DNA from: Parasporobacterium sp.
GTDB lineage: Bacteria > Bacillota > Clostridia > Lachnospirales > Lachnospiraceae
Length of the DNA stretch: 41,634 bases
Reading direction: 5' to 3'
Assembly: GCA_017459985.1 (NCBI GenBank)
Contig: JAFUBX010000023.1
Span: 1-41,634, forward strand
Positions 33,465 to 41,158 of this stretch are shown here, in pieces (position 1 is the stretch's first letter; each line of letters starts with the position of its first letter). Made by a program: the position numbers and the translations under genes. The notes below the pieces were generated by a model, which saw only the letters and a program-made list of their open reading frames with translations, was not told the origin of the DNA and searched no databases.

Positions 33465-34465
33465 CGGGAAAAAGGATCTCCGGAATCGTTTTCCGGATGG
33501 CACTGTTTCTGGGTCTGCTGGCGGGGATTTGCCTTGCAGCCGGCTGCAAAGCATCCGACAGCCTTCCGGCGCAGCCGTCCCAGGAGGATTTGATCGTGGT
33601 GGGGTTTTCCCAGGTCGGCGCGGAAAGCGACTGGAGAAATGCCAACACCATCAGCATGCAGGAAGCCCTTTCGCCGCAGAACGGATACCGGCTGATCCTG
33701 GAAGACGCCCAGCAAAAGCAGGAGAAGCAGATCACATCGATCCGCAATTTTATTAATCAGGGAGTGGATTACATCGTTCTGGCCCCCACCACCGAAACCG
33801 GATGGGACACGGTGCTGACAGAAGCCAGGAATGCACAGATTCCGGTCATTATCGTGGACCGCATGATCGAAACCGAAGATACCAGTCTGTTTACCTGCTG
33901 GGTCGGTTCGGATTTTCTAAAGGAAGGAACCACCGCGGTGCAGTGGATGGAGGAAAACCTCCGGGAAGAACCCCTGAAGATCGTTCACCTCCAGGGAAAT
34001 CTCGGATCCTCCGCCCAGCTGGGGCGGACCCGGGGCCTGGAGCAGGGCCTTCAGAAACATACGGACTGGGAAGTGGTTTTTCGCGCGCCGGGAGACTTTA
34101 CCCAGGCCAAAGGGCAGGAACTGATGGAAACCGTCCTGGAAGAAGGCCTGGAGTTTAATGTGATTTATTCGGAAAATGACAACATGACCTACGGCGCCAT
34201 CGAAGCCCTTCAATCCGCCGGGATCGAACCGGGAAAGGATGTCACGATCATTTCCTTCGACGCCAGCAGCACCGCCCTTCATATGCTTCTGGAAGGGAAG
34301 ATCACCTACGATGTGGAATGCAATCCGCTGCACGGCCCCCGGGTGCAGGCCATCATCGAAGAACTGGAAGCGCAAAAGCCCTTCTCAAAATATACCTATG
34401 TGGAGGAGACCTCCTTTGACCGCAGCAATACCACAGAGCAGCTGATCGAAAGCAGAGGCTACTGA
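33461..34465 (+). CDS. Lipoprotein sugar-binding protein likely serving the sensor kinase
   Basis: A 334-residue type I binding protein. Its signal peptide ends in a lipobox (GLLAGICLAAGCKAS), so it is membrane-anchored. Landmarks parallel the transporter's binding protein: VGFSQVGAESDWRNANTIS, VDYIVLAPTTETGWDTVLTEARNAQIPVIIVDRMI, IVHLQGNLGSSAQLGRTRGLEQGL and VIYSENDNMTYGAIEALQSAG. The two are clear paralogues. It is coupled to the kinase by an ATGA overlap, which suggests it presents the ligand to the kinase ectodomain, as TorT or LuxP do in other systems. Its 3' end overlaps the convergent response-regulator gene by 7 bp. Confidence 0.92.
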   Translation: MTGKRISGIVFRMALFLGLLAGICLAAGCKASDSLPAQPSQEDLIVVGFSQVGAESDWRNANTISMQEALSPQNGYRLILEDAQQKQEKQITSIRNFINQGVDYIVLAPTTETGWDTVLTEARNAQIPVIIVDRMIETEDTSLFTCWVGSDFLKEGTTAVQWMEENLREEPLKIVHLQGNLGSSAQLGRTRGLEQGLQKHTDWEVVFRAPGDFTQAKGQELMETVLEEGLEFNVIYSENDNMTYGAIEALQSAGIEPGKDVTIISFDASSTALHMLLEGKITYDVECNPLHGPRVQAIIEELEAQKPFSKYTYVEETSFDRSNTTEQLIESRGY

Positions 34466-35727
34466 TCCGAGGCCCGGCTGCGGAAGTCCTTCGGAGTCAT
34501 TCCGGTCACCTTGCGGAACACGTGACTGAAATAATTGGGCTCGTTGTAGCCCACCTCCAAAGCGATATCCGCCAGTTTCAGACTGGTGGAAAGCAGCATC
34601 TCCTTGGCGCGTTCGACCCGAAGCTGTGTCAGATAACTGATGAAGGTCTGGCCCTGCTGCTGGGAAAAGAGTGTGCTGAAATGGGCGGAGCTCATCCCCA
34701 CATGCTCTGCTGTGCTGATCAGGGAGAGATTGGGGTCGCAGAAATGTTCCCTGACGTAGGCCTTCGCCTGGCTGATCACAGGATGGTATTTTTCATCCGG
34801 CATTTTAAGGGAAGGGGACGACAATGGCTGCTTCTGATCCGCATCCTCCGTGCTCAAGACCTGTCCGGCGCAGGAGCGATCTGCCTGTTTCAGACAATTC
34901 AGCGTATGTTTATGGGATTTTGCGATCTCACCGAGGCGGCTTACCGTCGTTCCGATCATGGCCGTGATCACGGGACAGATCTCCCGCAATTCATGCTTCA
35001 GGATCTGGATCAGCCGGTACGCCCGTTCATTTCCTTCTGCCGCATCATTGTCGCATACGATGACTGTAAGCTGGTCCGCCGCGTTGAAATAGAACAGAAC
35101 CTGTTCCATTTCCGTCAGGACCGCATGTACGGTACTGACCAGAAGGGCCTGATCCGGATCCTGGGATTCAAACTGGCAGACCAGAACCAGATAACAGGAA
35201 CGGATGATATCCAGCTTCAGGATCCGCGCCTGTTCCAGAAGGGTGCCGATCTCCGTGCTGCCGTATAACAGCTGCTGTGTAAAATGCTTGCGAAGGGCAA
35301 TCTGAACTTCGTCCGGATCAAACCCTCCCGGCATGGAGGTTTTCTGTTTGTCCTTTTCGATCTGGGCTGCCACCTCTTCCACGGTCTTGATCAGTTCTAT
35401 GGGCCTTACGGGCTTTAACAGATACCGGTCCACGCCCATGGTGATCGCCTTGCGGGCATACTCGAAATCCCCATATCCGCTGATGATGATCACCCGGATC
35501 CAGGGCATGATCGATCTGGCATGCCGGATCAGTCCGAACCCGTCAAGAAAAGGCATCCGGATATCTGTGATCAGGATATCCGGCATCAGGTCCTGCATGA
35601 TGGACAGGGCCATCTCCCCATCGGAGGCTTCTCCGCAGAAGGAATAGGGGCCCTGCATTTTCTCAATGGTATTGCGGATGCTCTGCCGGATCAGCAGCTC
35701 GTCTTCCACCACAAATATCTGATACAT
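34459..35727 (-). CDS. Response regulator with AraC-type DNA-binding domain (YesN-like)
   Basis: A 422-residue protein. The receiver domain covers residues 1-120: acidic E8-D9, phospho-acceptor D55 (LITDIRMPF), SGYGDFEYA and K of LLKPVRP. A ~150-residue middle region has no clear motif. The C-terminal AraC double HTH is LISTAEHVGMSSAHFSTLFSQ and LADIALEVGYNEPNYFSHVFRKVTGMTPKDFR. It is the obvious partner of the kinase at 32004-33464, despite being on the opposite strand. The 7-bp tail-to-tail overlap leaves no room for a terminator. It likely activates the ABC operon via the direct repeats at 31837-31873. Confidence 0.93.
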   Translation of the reverse strand: MYQIFVVEDELLIRQSIRNTIEKMQGPYSFCGEASDGEMALSIMQDLMPDILITDIRMPFLDGFGLIRHARSIMPWIRVIIISGYGDFEYARKAITMGVDRYLLKPVRPIELIKTVEEVAAQIEKDKQKTSMPGGFDPDEVQIALRKHFTQQLLYGSTEIGTLLEQARILKLDIIRSCYLVLVCQFESQDPDQALLVSTVHAVLTEMEQVLFYFNAADQLTVIVCDNDAAEGNERAYRLIQILKHELREICPVITAMIGTTVSRLGEIAKSHKHTLNCLKQADRSCAGQVLSTEDADQKQPLSSPSLKMPDEKYHPVISQAKAYVREHFCDPNLSLISTAEHVGMSSAHFSTLFSQQQGQTFISYLTQLRVERAKEMLLSTSLKLADIALEVGYNEPNYFSHVFRKVTGMTPKDFRSRASDQ

Positions 35728-35736
35728 ATCCGTTAC

Positions 35737-36480
35737 CTAAAAGTCCAGCACATGGGGCAGGAAATAGCGGATCTGCTTTTTCCACCAGGGCCAGTCGTGA
35801 TTGACATCATATCCCCAGTAATCGATCCAGGCTTCGATCCCTTTGGAGCGGAGCACCTGTTCCAGCCTCCGGGTTCCGGCAAGAAGCATATCTTCCCAGG
35901 CACCCTGCCCGACACAGATGATGATCCGGTCCTTCCGGAACAGATCCATGTAGGGATGGTCGGGGCTCAGATTGGAGAGACTGGCGCAGGGATCATTTCT
36001 GTAAACCACTTCATCCATGTAGCCGCCGTACATATCGTAGGTGTCATAGACTCCGGAAAGAGCGATCACACTGTCAAATACATCCGGCCTGCGGAAGAAG
36101 AAATTGGCCGCATGATAGGCGCCCATGGAAAATCCGGTGGTCAGGAATCTCCGTCCTGTTTGGTTGATCTGCCGGGCCTCCGGGATCACCTCTTCCATCA
36201 CATAGTTATACCAGGCTTCGTGGAGCCGGATCCGGTCATAGGGATTTCCGGAGGTATCGGAAAGGGTCTCCCCGTCAATGGTATCCACACAGAACAGCTG
36301 AAGCTGTCCGTTGTCCAGATAATCCTGCAGGGTATCCATCATCCCGAATCCTTCCCAGTCATAAAACCGCCCGTTCTGGCAGGGAAATACAAGACATGGT
36401 TTTCCGGACCATCCGTATACATTGAACTCCATGTCTCTGCCGAGGCAGCTGCTGTATTTTCTGAAATATCGTTTTTCCAT
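35737..36480 (-). CDS. Esterase-family alpha/beta hydrolase
   Basis: A 247-residue protein of the putative-esterase (esterase D/PF00756) family, with no signal peptide, so intracellular. The nucleophile S118 lies in TTGFSMGAYHAANFF (G-x-S-x-G). H228 lies in YDVNHDWPWWKKQI, a conserved ending of this family, and an acid is expected near DRIIICVGQGAWEDM. The N-terminal MEKRYFRKYSSCLGRDMEFNVYGWSGKPCLVFPCQNGRFYD is typical. AAAGGGA precedes the ATG. It is 9 bp from the response-regulator start, so it may lie upstream of that gene in the same transcript. It diverges from the ATP-grasp gene. Substrate unknown. Confidence 0.88.
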   Translation of the reverse strand: MEKRYFRKYSSCLGRDMEFNVYGWSGKPCLVFPCQNGRFYDWEGFGMMDTLQDYLDNGQLQLFCVDTIDGETLSDTSGNPYDRIRLHEAWYNYVMEEVIPEARQINQTGRRFLTTGFSMGAYHAANFFFRRPDVFDSVIALSGVYDTYDMYGGYMDEVVYRNDPCASLSNLSPDHPYMDLFRKDRIIICVGQGAWEDMLLAGTRRLEQVLRSKGIEAWIDYWGYDVNHDWPWWKKQIRYFLPHVLDF

Positions 36481-36495
36481 TTTCTGTCCCTTTCC

Positions 36496-36520
36496 GTTAT
36501 GATACTGTCTGCATCATAAC
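36496..36520. promoter_or_regulatory. Inverted repeat in the esterase/ATP-grasp divergent promoter region
   Basis: GTTATGAT (36496-36503) and ATCATAAC (36513-36520) are perfect 8-bp arms around 9 bp. The right arm overlaps a possible -10 (TATGAT, minus strand) of the esterase gene, which suits a repressor operator. Confidence 0.5.
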
Positions 36521-36535
36521 AGATTCCATAAAATC

Positions 36536-36564
36536 TTGCATTATAAAAATAGGAAGATTATAAT
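36536..36564 (+). promoter_or_regulatory. Promoter of the ATP-grasp/CoA-disulfide reductase operon
   Basis: TTGCAT (36536-36541), a 17-bp spacer and TATAAT (36559-36564), 33 bp before the ATG at 36598. Confidence 0.7.
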
Positions 36565-36597
36565 TTTTCAAAAGACATAAACCAAAGGAGGCCAACC

Positions 36598-37806
36598 ATG
36601 AATTTTGTCTGTATTTCCCCTAATTTTCCGGAAGCATTCCGTTTCTTCTGCATTCGTCTGAAGGACAACGGCATCAATGTGCTGGGGATCGGCGACGCTC
36701 CCTATGAAGAGCTTCATCCGGACCTGAAGGAGGCCCTTACCGAGTATTACCGGGTGGATTCCCTGGAAAACTACGGAGATGTTCTGCGGGCAGCCGGATA
36801 TTTTACCTGGAAATACGGCAGGATCGACTGGCTGGAAAGCAACAATGAATACTGGCTGGAGCTGGACGCCGCCCTTCGTACGGATTTTAATATTACGACG
36901 GGTCTGAAGACACAGGATATGGTGAAGATCAAGCATAAATCCGCCATGAAGGAGTATTACCGCAAAGCCGGAATCCCGGTGGCGAGGGCAGAGATTGCCA
37001 CGACCCTGGATAAGGGGCTGGCTTTTGTCCGGGAAGTGGGATTTCCCGTGGTCGCCAAGCCGGATAACGGCGTCGGCGCTATCGCCACTTACAAACTGGA
37101 GTCGGAGGAGGACGTGAAAGCCTTTTTCGCTGAAAAGCCGGAGGTTCCGTATCTGATGGAGGAATTCGTTCCCGGAGCGGTCACGACCTACGACGGCGTC
37201 TGCAACTCCCGGGGAGAGGTGTTGTTCGCAGCCAGCCATATTACGAAGAATTCCATCATGGATATGGTGAACAAGGGCGTGCCCACCTATTATTACGTGA
37301 ACAAAAAGGTGCCGGCGGATGTGGAAGCCGCGGGCAAAGCCGTGCTGAAGGCCTTCGGGGTGGTCAGCCGGTGTTTTCATTTGGAATTTTTCCGTCTGAC
37401 AAAGAGTAAGAAGGGACTCGGAAAGAAGGGGGACCTGGTTGCCCTGGAGGTTAATATGCGGCCCGCCGGCGGATTTACTCCGGATATGCTGAATTTCAGC
37501 CAGAGTACGGATATGTATCAGATCTATGCGGATATGGTGGCATTTGACGAGGTGCGGCATACCTTTACAGGCCCGAAAAGCTACTGTGTCTATGCCGGGC
37601 GCAGGGACGGAAATCATTATAAAAAGACTCTTCCGGAGCTGGAATCCTATGCCGGAAACCATGCAAGACTCTTCACCCGGATGCCGGACGCGCTGGCCGG
37701 GACCATGGGAAATCAGGTGGCCATCGCCTGCTTTCCGACACTGAAGGAAGTGGATGCATTTGTGGAAACAGCCTTTGAGCTGGAAATAGAGGAGGATATG
37801 GTATGA
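36598..37806 (+). CDS. ATP-grasp carboxylate-amine ligase-like protein
   Basis: A 402-residue protein with AAGGAGG before ATG 36598. An N-terminal Rossmann-like segment (NFVCISPNFPEAFRFFCIRLKDNGINVLGIG) is followed by the ATP-grasp. Key blocks are IKHKSAMKEYYRKAGIPVARAE, FPVVAKPDNGVGAIATYKL (ATP-binding Lys and loop), PYLMEEFVPGAVTTYDGVCN and VALEVNMRPAGGFTPDMLNFSQSTDMYQIY (metal-binding E-x-N). Such enzymes join a carboxylate to an amine or thiol through an acyl phosphate. Substrates are unknown. It overlaps the CoA-disulfide reductase-like gene by 4 bp (ATGA) and shares a divergent promoter region with the esterase, so the three may act together. Confidence 0.9.
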   Translation: MNFVCISPNFPEAFRFFCIRLKDNGINVLGIGDAPYEELHPDLKEALTEYYRVDSLENYGDVLRAAGYFTWKYGRIDWLESNNEYWLELDAALRTDFNITTGLKTQDMVKIKHKSAMKEYYRKAGIPVARAEIATTLDKGLAFVREVGFPVVAKPDNGVGAIATYKLESEEDVKAFFAEKPEVPYLMEEFVPGAVTTYDGVCNSRGEVLFAASHITKNSIMDMVNKGVPTYYYVNKKVPADVEAAGKAVLKAFGVVSRCFHLEFFRLTKSKKGLGKKGDLVALEVNMRPAGGFTPDMLNFSQSTDMYQIYADMVAFDEVRHTFTGPKSYCVYAGRRDGNHYKKTLPELESYAGNHARLFTRMPDALAGTMGNQVAIACFPTLKEVDAFVETAFELEIEEDMV

Positions 37807-39494
37807 AAGTCATTATTGTCGGAGGTGTTGCCGGAGGAGCCAGCGCCGCCGCCAGGATCCGGCGGCTGGATGAAACGGCGGACATCACAGTTTATGAGAA
37901 ATCAGGCTATATTTCCTATGCCAACTGCGGCCTGCCCTATTTTATCGGGGATGTGATCAAAGATCCGGATGCGCTGACCCTTCAGACGCCGGAAAGCTTC
38001 TGGAGCCGGTTCCGGGTCGTGATGAAGGTGCATCATGAAGTTGTCTCCATTCAGCCGGATACAAAAACCGTTCGGATCAGAAATCTGGAGTCCGGAGAAG
38101 AATTTACGGATTCCTATGACAAGCTGATCCTGTCTCCGGGGGCCCGGCCTATGAAACCGGATCTGCCCGGGATCTCCTCCGGGAAGATCTTTACGCTCCG
38201 CACGGTGGAGGATACCTTCCGTCTGAAGGACTATCTCCGGGAACAAAGCCCCAGGTCGGCTGTAATTGCCGGCGGCGGATTCATCGGCGTGGAGCTGGCG
38301 GAGAATCTAAAGGAAGCCGGACTGAAGGTCACGGTCGTGGAGATGATGAAGCAGCTGATGACTCCCTTTGATCCGGAGATGGCGGCCTTTATTCATGCGG
38401 AAATGAGAAAACAGGGAATCTCGCTGGAACTGGGTTCTGCGATCGAAGGTTTCGAAGAGACCGAAACCGGGATCCGGGTGCTGCTCCGGGGAAAGGAGTC
38501 CATCGAAGCGGATCTGGCGGTTCTGGCAGTCGGCGTGGTGCCGGATACGGCCCTTGCGCAGCAGGCTGGACTCAGGCAGGGAATAAAGGGCAGTATTGTC
38601 GTCAACGACCGGATGGAAACGTCTGTCCCGGATATTTATGCCGTCGGAGACGCGGTGCAGGGAAAGCATTTTGTGACCGGGCAGGACAGCCTGATCGCGC
38701 TGGCGGGACCGGCGAATAAGCAGGGCCGGATCGCGGCGGACAATATCTGCGGACTGGACAGCCGCTACCGGGGCTCCCAGGGAAGCTCCGTCCTGAAGAT
38801 CTTCGATCTGACGGCAGCTGCCACCGGACTCAATGAGAACAGCGCTTTGCGGGCGGGGATCGCTGCGGATAAGGTGATCCTGTCACCCATGAGCCACGCA
38901 GGGTATTACCCCGGCGGCAAGGTCATGACGATCAAGGTGGTCTTCGAGAAGGATACCTTCCGTCTGCTGGGCGCCCAGATCATTGGTTATGAGGGCGTGG
39001 ATAAACGGATCGATGTGCTGGCCACAGCCATCCGGGCCGAGATGAAGGCCACGGAACTGAAGGATCTGGATCTTTCCTACGCGCCGCCCTATTCCTCCGC
39101 CAAGGATCCGGTCAACATGGCCGGATTTATGATCGATAATCTGGCGAACGGAACGCTGAAGCAGTGGTTTGTGGAACAGGACGCAGATTTGCCCCGGGAT
39201 GGCAGCGTTATTCTTCTGGATACCCGCACGCCGAAGGAATACGGTCGGGGGCATGCGGAGGGTTTTGTGAATATTCCGGTGGATGAGCTGCGGGAACGCC
39301 TGGGTGAGATCGAAACCGGAAAGCCGGTGTATGTCATGTGCCAGAGCGGCCTTCGCAGTTATATTGCCTGCAGGATCCTGGCGGGGTACGGATTTGAGTG
39401 CTATAACTTCGCCGGCGGATACCGGTTCTATGATGCGGTGCGGAATGACAGAGCCCTGATCGAAGCGTCACTTCCCTGCGGCGCGGATCAGTAG
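37803..39494 (+). CDS. CoA-disulfide reductase-like flavoprotein with C-terminal rhodanese domain
   Basis: A 563-residue fusion. FAD site MKVIIVGGVAGGASAAARIRR; redox cysteine C42 in SYANCGLPYFIGD, as in CoA-disulfide reductases and NADH oxidase/peroxidase. NAD site SAVIAGGGFIGVELAENL; second FAD motif DIYAVGDAVQ; then the dimerisation domain. Residues ~470-560 are a rhodanese domain with C513 in PVYVMCQSGLRSYIACRIL. These CoADR-RHD proteins reduce CoA disulfides or per/polysulfides with NAD(P)H, keeping the thiol pool reduced. It is translationally coupled to the ATP-grasp gene and followed by a strong terminator. An additional TusA or DsrE domain, found in some relatives, is absent. Confidence 0.94.
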   Translation: MKVIIVGGVAGGASAAARIRRLDETADITVYEKSGYISYANCGLPYFIGDVIKDPDALTLQTPESFWSRFRVVMKVHHEVVSIQPDTKTVRIRNLESGEEFTDSYDKLILSPGARPMKPDLPGISSGKIFTLRTVEDTFRLKDYLREQSPRSAVIAGGGFIGVELAENLKEAGLKVTVVEMMKQLMTPFDPEMAAFIHAEMRKQGISLELGSAIEGFEETETGIRVLLRGKESIEADLAVLAVGVVPDTALAQQAGLRQGIKGSIVVNDRMETSVPDIYAVGDAVQGKHFVTGQDSLIALAGPANKQGRIAADNICGLDSRYRGSQGSSVLKIFDLTAAATGLNENSALRAGIAADKVILSPMSHAGYYPGGKVMTIKVVFEKDTFRLLGAQIIGYEGVDKRIDVLATAIRAEMKATELKDLDLSYAPPYSSAKDPVNMAGFMIDNLANGTLKQWFVEQDADLPRDGSVILLDTRTPKEYGRGHAEGFVNIPVDELRERLGEIETGKPVYVMCQSGLRSYIACRILAGYGFECYNFAGGYRFYDAVRNDRALIEASLPCGADQ

Positions 39495-39512
39495 GGCAGG
39501 AAACAATAATAA

Positions 39513-39568
39513 AAAGGGCTGCAGCCATGATTGTCAGTTTACCGACAACAATCCGGGCTGCAGCCTTT
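39513..39568. terminator. Large terminator hairpin after the CoA-disulfide reductase gene
   Basis: GGGCTGCAGCC (39516-39526) pairs with GGCTGCAGCC (39556-39565), closed inward by GATTGTC/GACAACAATC, followed by TTTCTTTGTTT. The minus-strand side begins with CTTTTT, so it may also end the rubredoxin transcript. Confidence 0.85.
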
Positions 39569-39611
39569 CTTTGTTTCACACGGGTGATTCTCACACCGTC
39601 TGATCTGTGAA

Positions 39612-39740
39612 TTATGCCTCCGTGAAAGAATCCTTGCCAAGTCCGCAAACAGGGCATTCCCAGTCTTCCGGAAGATCTTCCCATTTTACGCCTTCGGCTT
39701 CTTCGTCATAAACATATCCGCAGGGACATTCGTATTTCAT
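39612..39740 (-). CDS. Rubredoxin, short form (42 residues)
   Basis: It encodes [20 protein letters not shown] then [22 protein letters not shown]. The start has AAGGAGGAAA at good spacing. The second iron-binding pair (C-P-V-C-G) and the [16 protein letters not shown] block are canonical. Two things are odd. The first pair is C5-P-C7 instead of C-x2-C, and the ~10-residue GDPDNGIAPGT loop of standard rubredoxins is missing, giving 42 instead of about 52 residues. It should still bind one iron with four Cys and serve as an electron carrier to oxygen or peroxide-reducing enzymes. The C-terminus of a rubrerythrin-type gene lies at the right window edge on the same strand. Too short for usual ORF cut-offs. 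Confidence 0.9.
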   Translation of the reverse strand: MKYECPCGYVYDEEAEGVKWEDLPEDWECPVCGLGKDSFTEA

Positions 39741-39811
39741 CTGATTTCCTCCTTGATGACAGCCCGGGCAGCCTTCCGGCAGATCCCGCGGCCTTTTGCA
39801 GTTACGGGAAG

Positions 39812-39840
39812 AGTATACCCCATGGACAGGCTGAATTCAA
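39812..39840 (-). promoter_or_regulatory. Promoter of the rubredoxin gene
   Basis: On the minus strand: TTGAAT (39835-39840), 17-bp spacer, TATACT (39812-39817). It lies about 70 bp upstream of the rubredoxin start. Confidence 0.6.
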
Positions 39841-39919
39841 TACTTCACGGCTCAGTACGCTCTTGCCAAAGCAGAGACATTTGCATAGACCTCATACACC
39901 TATATACGGAGCCCCGGTT

Positions 39920-40135
39920 CATGTGTGGGATTATAACGATTTCTGCAGTCTGCAGAGGACCCAGTCCTATAGCAACTTCCTGTCACACCTGGAGAGATGT
40001 CTGGAGCATCTGGATGACGGAGAATCCAACTACTATATTTACGGTTTCGGAAGCACCTTCGCGGATATGTCTGCCGATGAGACCCGGAAAAGGCTGCGCT
40101 CCTACCGGGAAGCCATGGACATTCTGGGAAACTGA
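39920..40135 (+). CDS. Doubtful small protein or gene fragment
   Basis: From GTG 39920 the frame reads WDYNDFCSLQRTQSYSNFLS and continues to GFGSTFADMSADETRKRLRS and YREAMDILGN. Codon use (GAG, CTG, GGA, ACC, CGG) is like real genes of this window, and the hydrophilic, helical C-terminus looks genuine. There is no convincing start: GTG 39920 has only GGAG 12-15 bp upstream, and TTG 39863 has none. The upstream sequence looks decayed, with coding-like stretches in other frames. It may be the 3' remnant of a frameshifted gene. I do not recognise the family. Confidence 0.4.
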   Translation, partial: HVWDYNDFCSLQRTQSYSNFLSHLERCLEHLDDGESNYYIYGFGSTFADMSADETRKRLRSYREAMDILGN

Positions 40136-40445
40136 AGCCATCGCTGTTTTTCTGCTTTTCCCGCTTATGGAGCATGGTACACCTGCAGTATTCCGGAATT
40201 ACTCATGTAAAAAATGATAACATCGACTTTTAGATGACAAAACAGAGTGATTCATCATGTATATTTTCATTTTTTAGATGATATCTGTAAATTAGTCATG
40301 TAAGTAAGTTATTTTGGATCTTCTGCACCTTGGGTGGGTGCCTTCCTGCTGTTGGAGGTGCCGTATAGTCTATGACGCCGTTGACTTCATTCATACTTGC
40401 TTCCATCCTGCCATTTGGACCATCCTGGAAATAATCGTCATTTAC
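40136..40445. other. Non-coding stretch with short repeats
   Basis: AT-rich, no supported gene. TCATGTA occurs at 40203, 40255 and 40296, and TTTTAGATGA at 40228 and 40272, giving two loosely repeated units. GCACCTTGGGTGGGTGC (about 40325-40341) forms a small hairpin. No promoter or ribosome binding site is convincing. Confidence 0.5.
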
Positions 40446-40604
40446 TATCCCTGTCATTTTTGCGAAAACAGGGATAAGACTTTCCAATAATTTCATATAT
40501 AGTCCAGTTCAGACTCTCTTCTACCTCGCAATTCGGACTGTATATAAAAAAACTGCCAATTACTATCCCTGTTTTCCGAATCAGAGCAGGGATGGTAATT
40601 GGCA
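40446..40604. repeat. Hairpin array of 118-bp period, copy B (family 2)
   Basis: TATCCCTG-N15-CAGGGAT(A/G) occurs at 40446-40476 and 40564-40594, 118 bp apart, with the same 15-nt loop as at 25596-25860. Between them ATAGTCCAG (40499-40507) and TCGGACTGT (40533-40541) form the second inverted repeat. The second copy is extended by TGCCAATTAC/GTAATTGGCA to an 18-bp stem with one mismatch (40554-40604). Read on the minus strand, that hairpin is followed by GTTTTTTT, an intrinsic terminator. Confidence 0.88.
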
Positions 40605-40727
40605 ATTATTCCGCTGATCACCCAAAGGCCTTCAGACTACGCAAATTCCTGTACGTGTATTTCTGAAAAAAAGCATCTGTATGCTCTCAAATCCGGAATT
40701 CGCTGTGGCAGACTCTTCTGACTGTAA

Positions 40728-40924
40728 TGTATCCGTAATCGTTTATTCTTATCGATTTTAGAATACAGAAACCTGCTCCTGTATCCGTAATCAAACATGT
40801 TTTTGGAAAAGAGAATACAGAATAGCCCGGAATGTATCCGTAATCGTAGAATATTCTTCAATAGAGAATACATCGTTCCCATTCTGTATCCGTAATCAGG
40901 CACTATTTTCGATAAGCGGATACA
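40728..40924. repeat. Four palindromic units of 52-53 bp period (family 3)
   Basis: TGTATCCGTAATC begins at 40728, 40780, 40833 and 40885. Each copy is followed by exactly 20 unrelated bases and then GAATACA (GGATACA in the last), at 40761, 40813, 40866 and 40918. The ends TGTATCC/GGATACA form an inverted repeat in each unit, and 12-13 bp separate units. The constant 20-bp insert with variable sequence and the constant period are striking. The apparent 125-residue minus-strand ORF across it is just translation of the repeats. Confidence 0.88.
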
Positions 40925-41038
40925 TTTAAAGACAGTTGTCCACTTTTTGGGGTACGAGTCACTTCCGGAAAATAATGGATACAAAGCCGCTGGCATCTGG
41001 ATCAGGCTATTCACTCAAGGTGCACTTCAGCGGACTAT

Positions 41039-41158
41039 GGAAGGCCTGGTATGGAGTTTACAGGCTTTTTCAGAATTTACCTTCCGGATTTCCGATGATT
41101 TGTCCGGAAAATGGAAGGTAGTATATGGAATTTATAGGCTTTTGCTGAAATACCTTCC
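41039..41158. repeat. Two diverged palindromic units (family 4)
   Basis: GGAAGG...TACCTTCC at 41039-41085 and GGAAGGTA...TACCTTCC at 41113-41158. The units are 74 bp apart with similar interiors (TTTACAGGCTTTTTCAGAAT versus TTTATAGGCTTTTGCTGAAA), so they are a direct duplication of a hairpin element of 46-47 bp. Confidence 0.7.

Noticed and set aside
40296-40496. 66-residue minus-strand ORF
   Set aside because: It begins inside a family-2 hairpin, has no ribosome binding site, and its composition does not look coding.
40637-41014. 125-residue minus-strand ORF with DYGYR and LRIH repeats
   Set aside because: It is the translation of the family-3 repeat (two units make about 105 bp, a multiple of three); no start signal.
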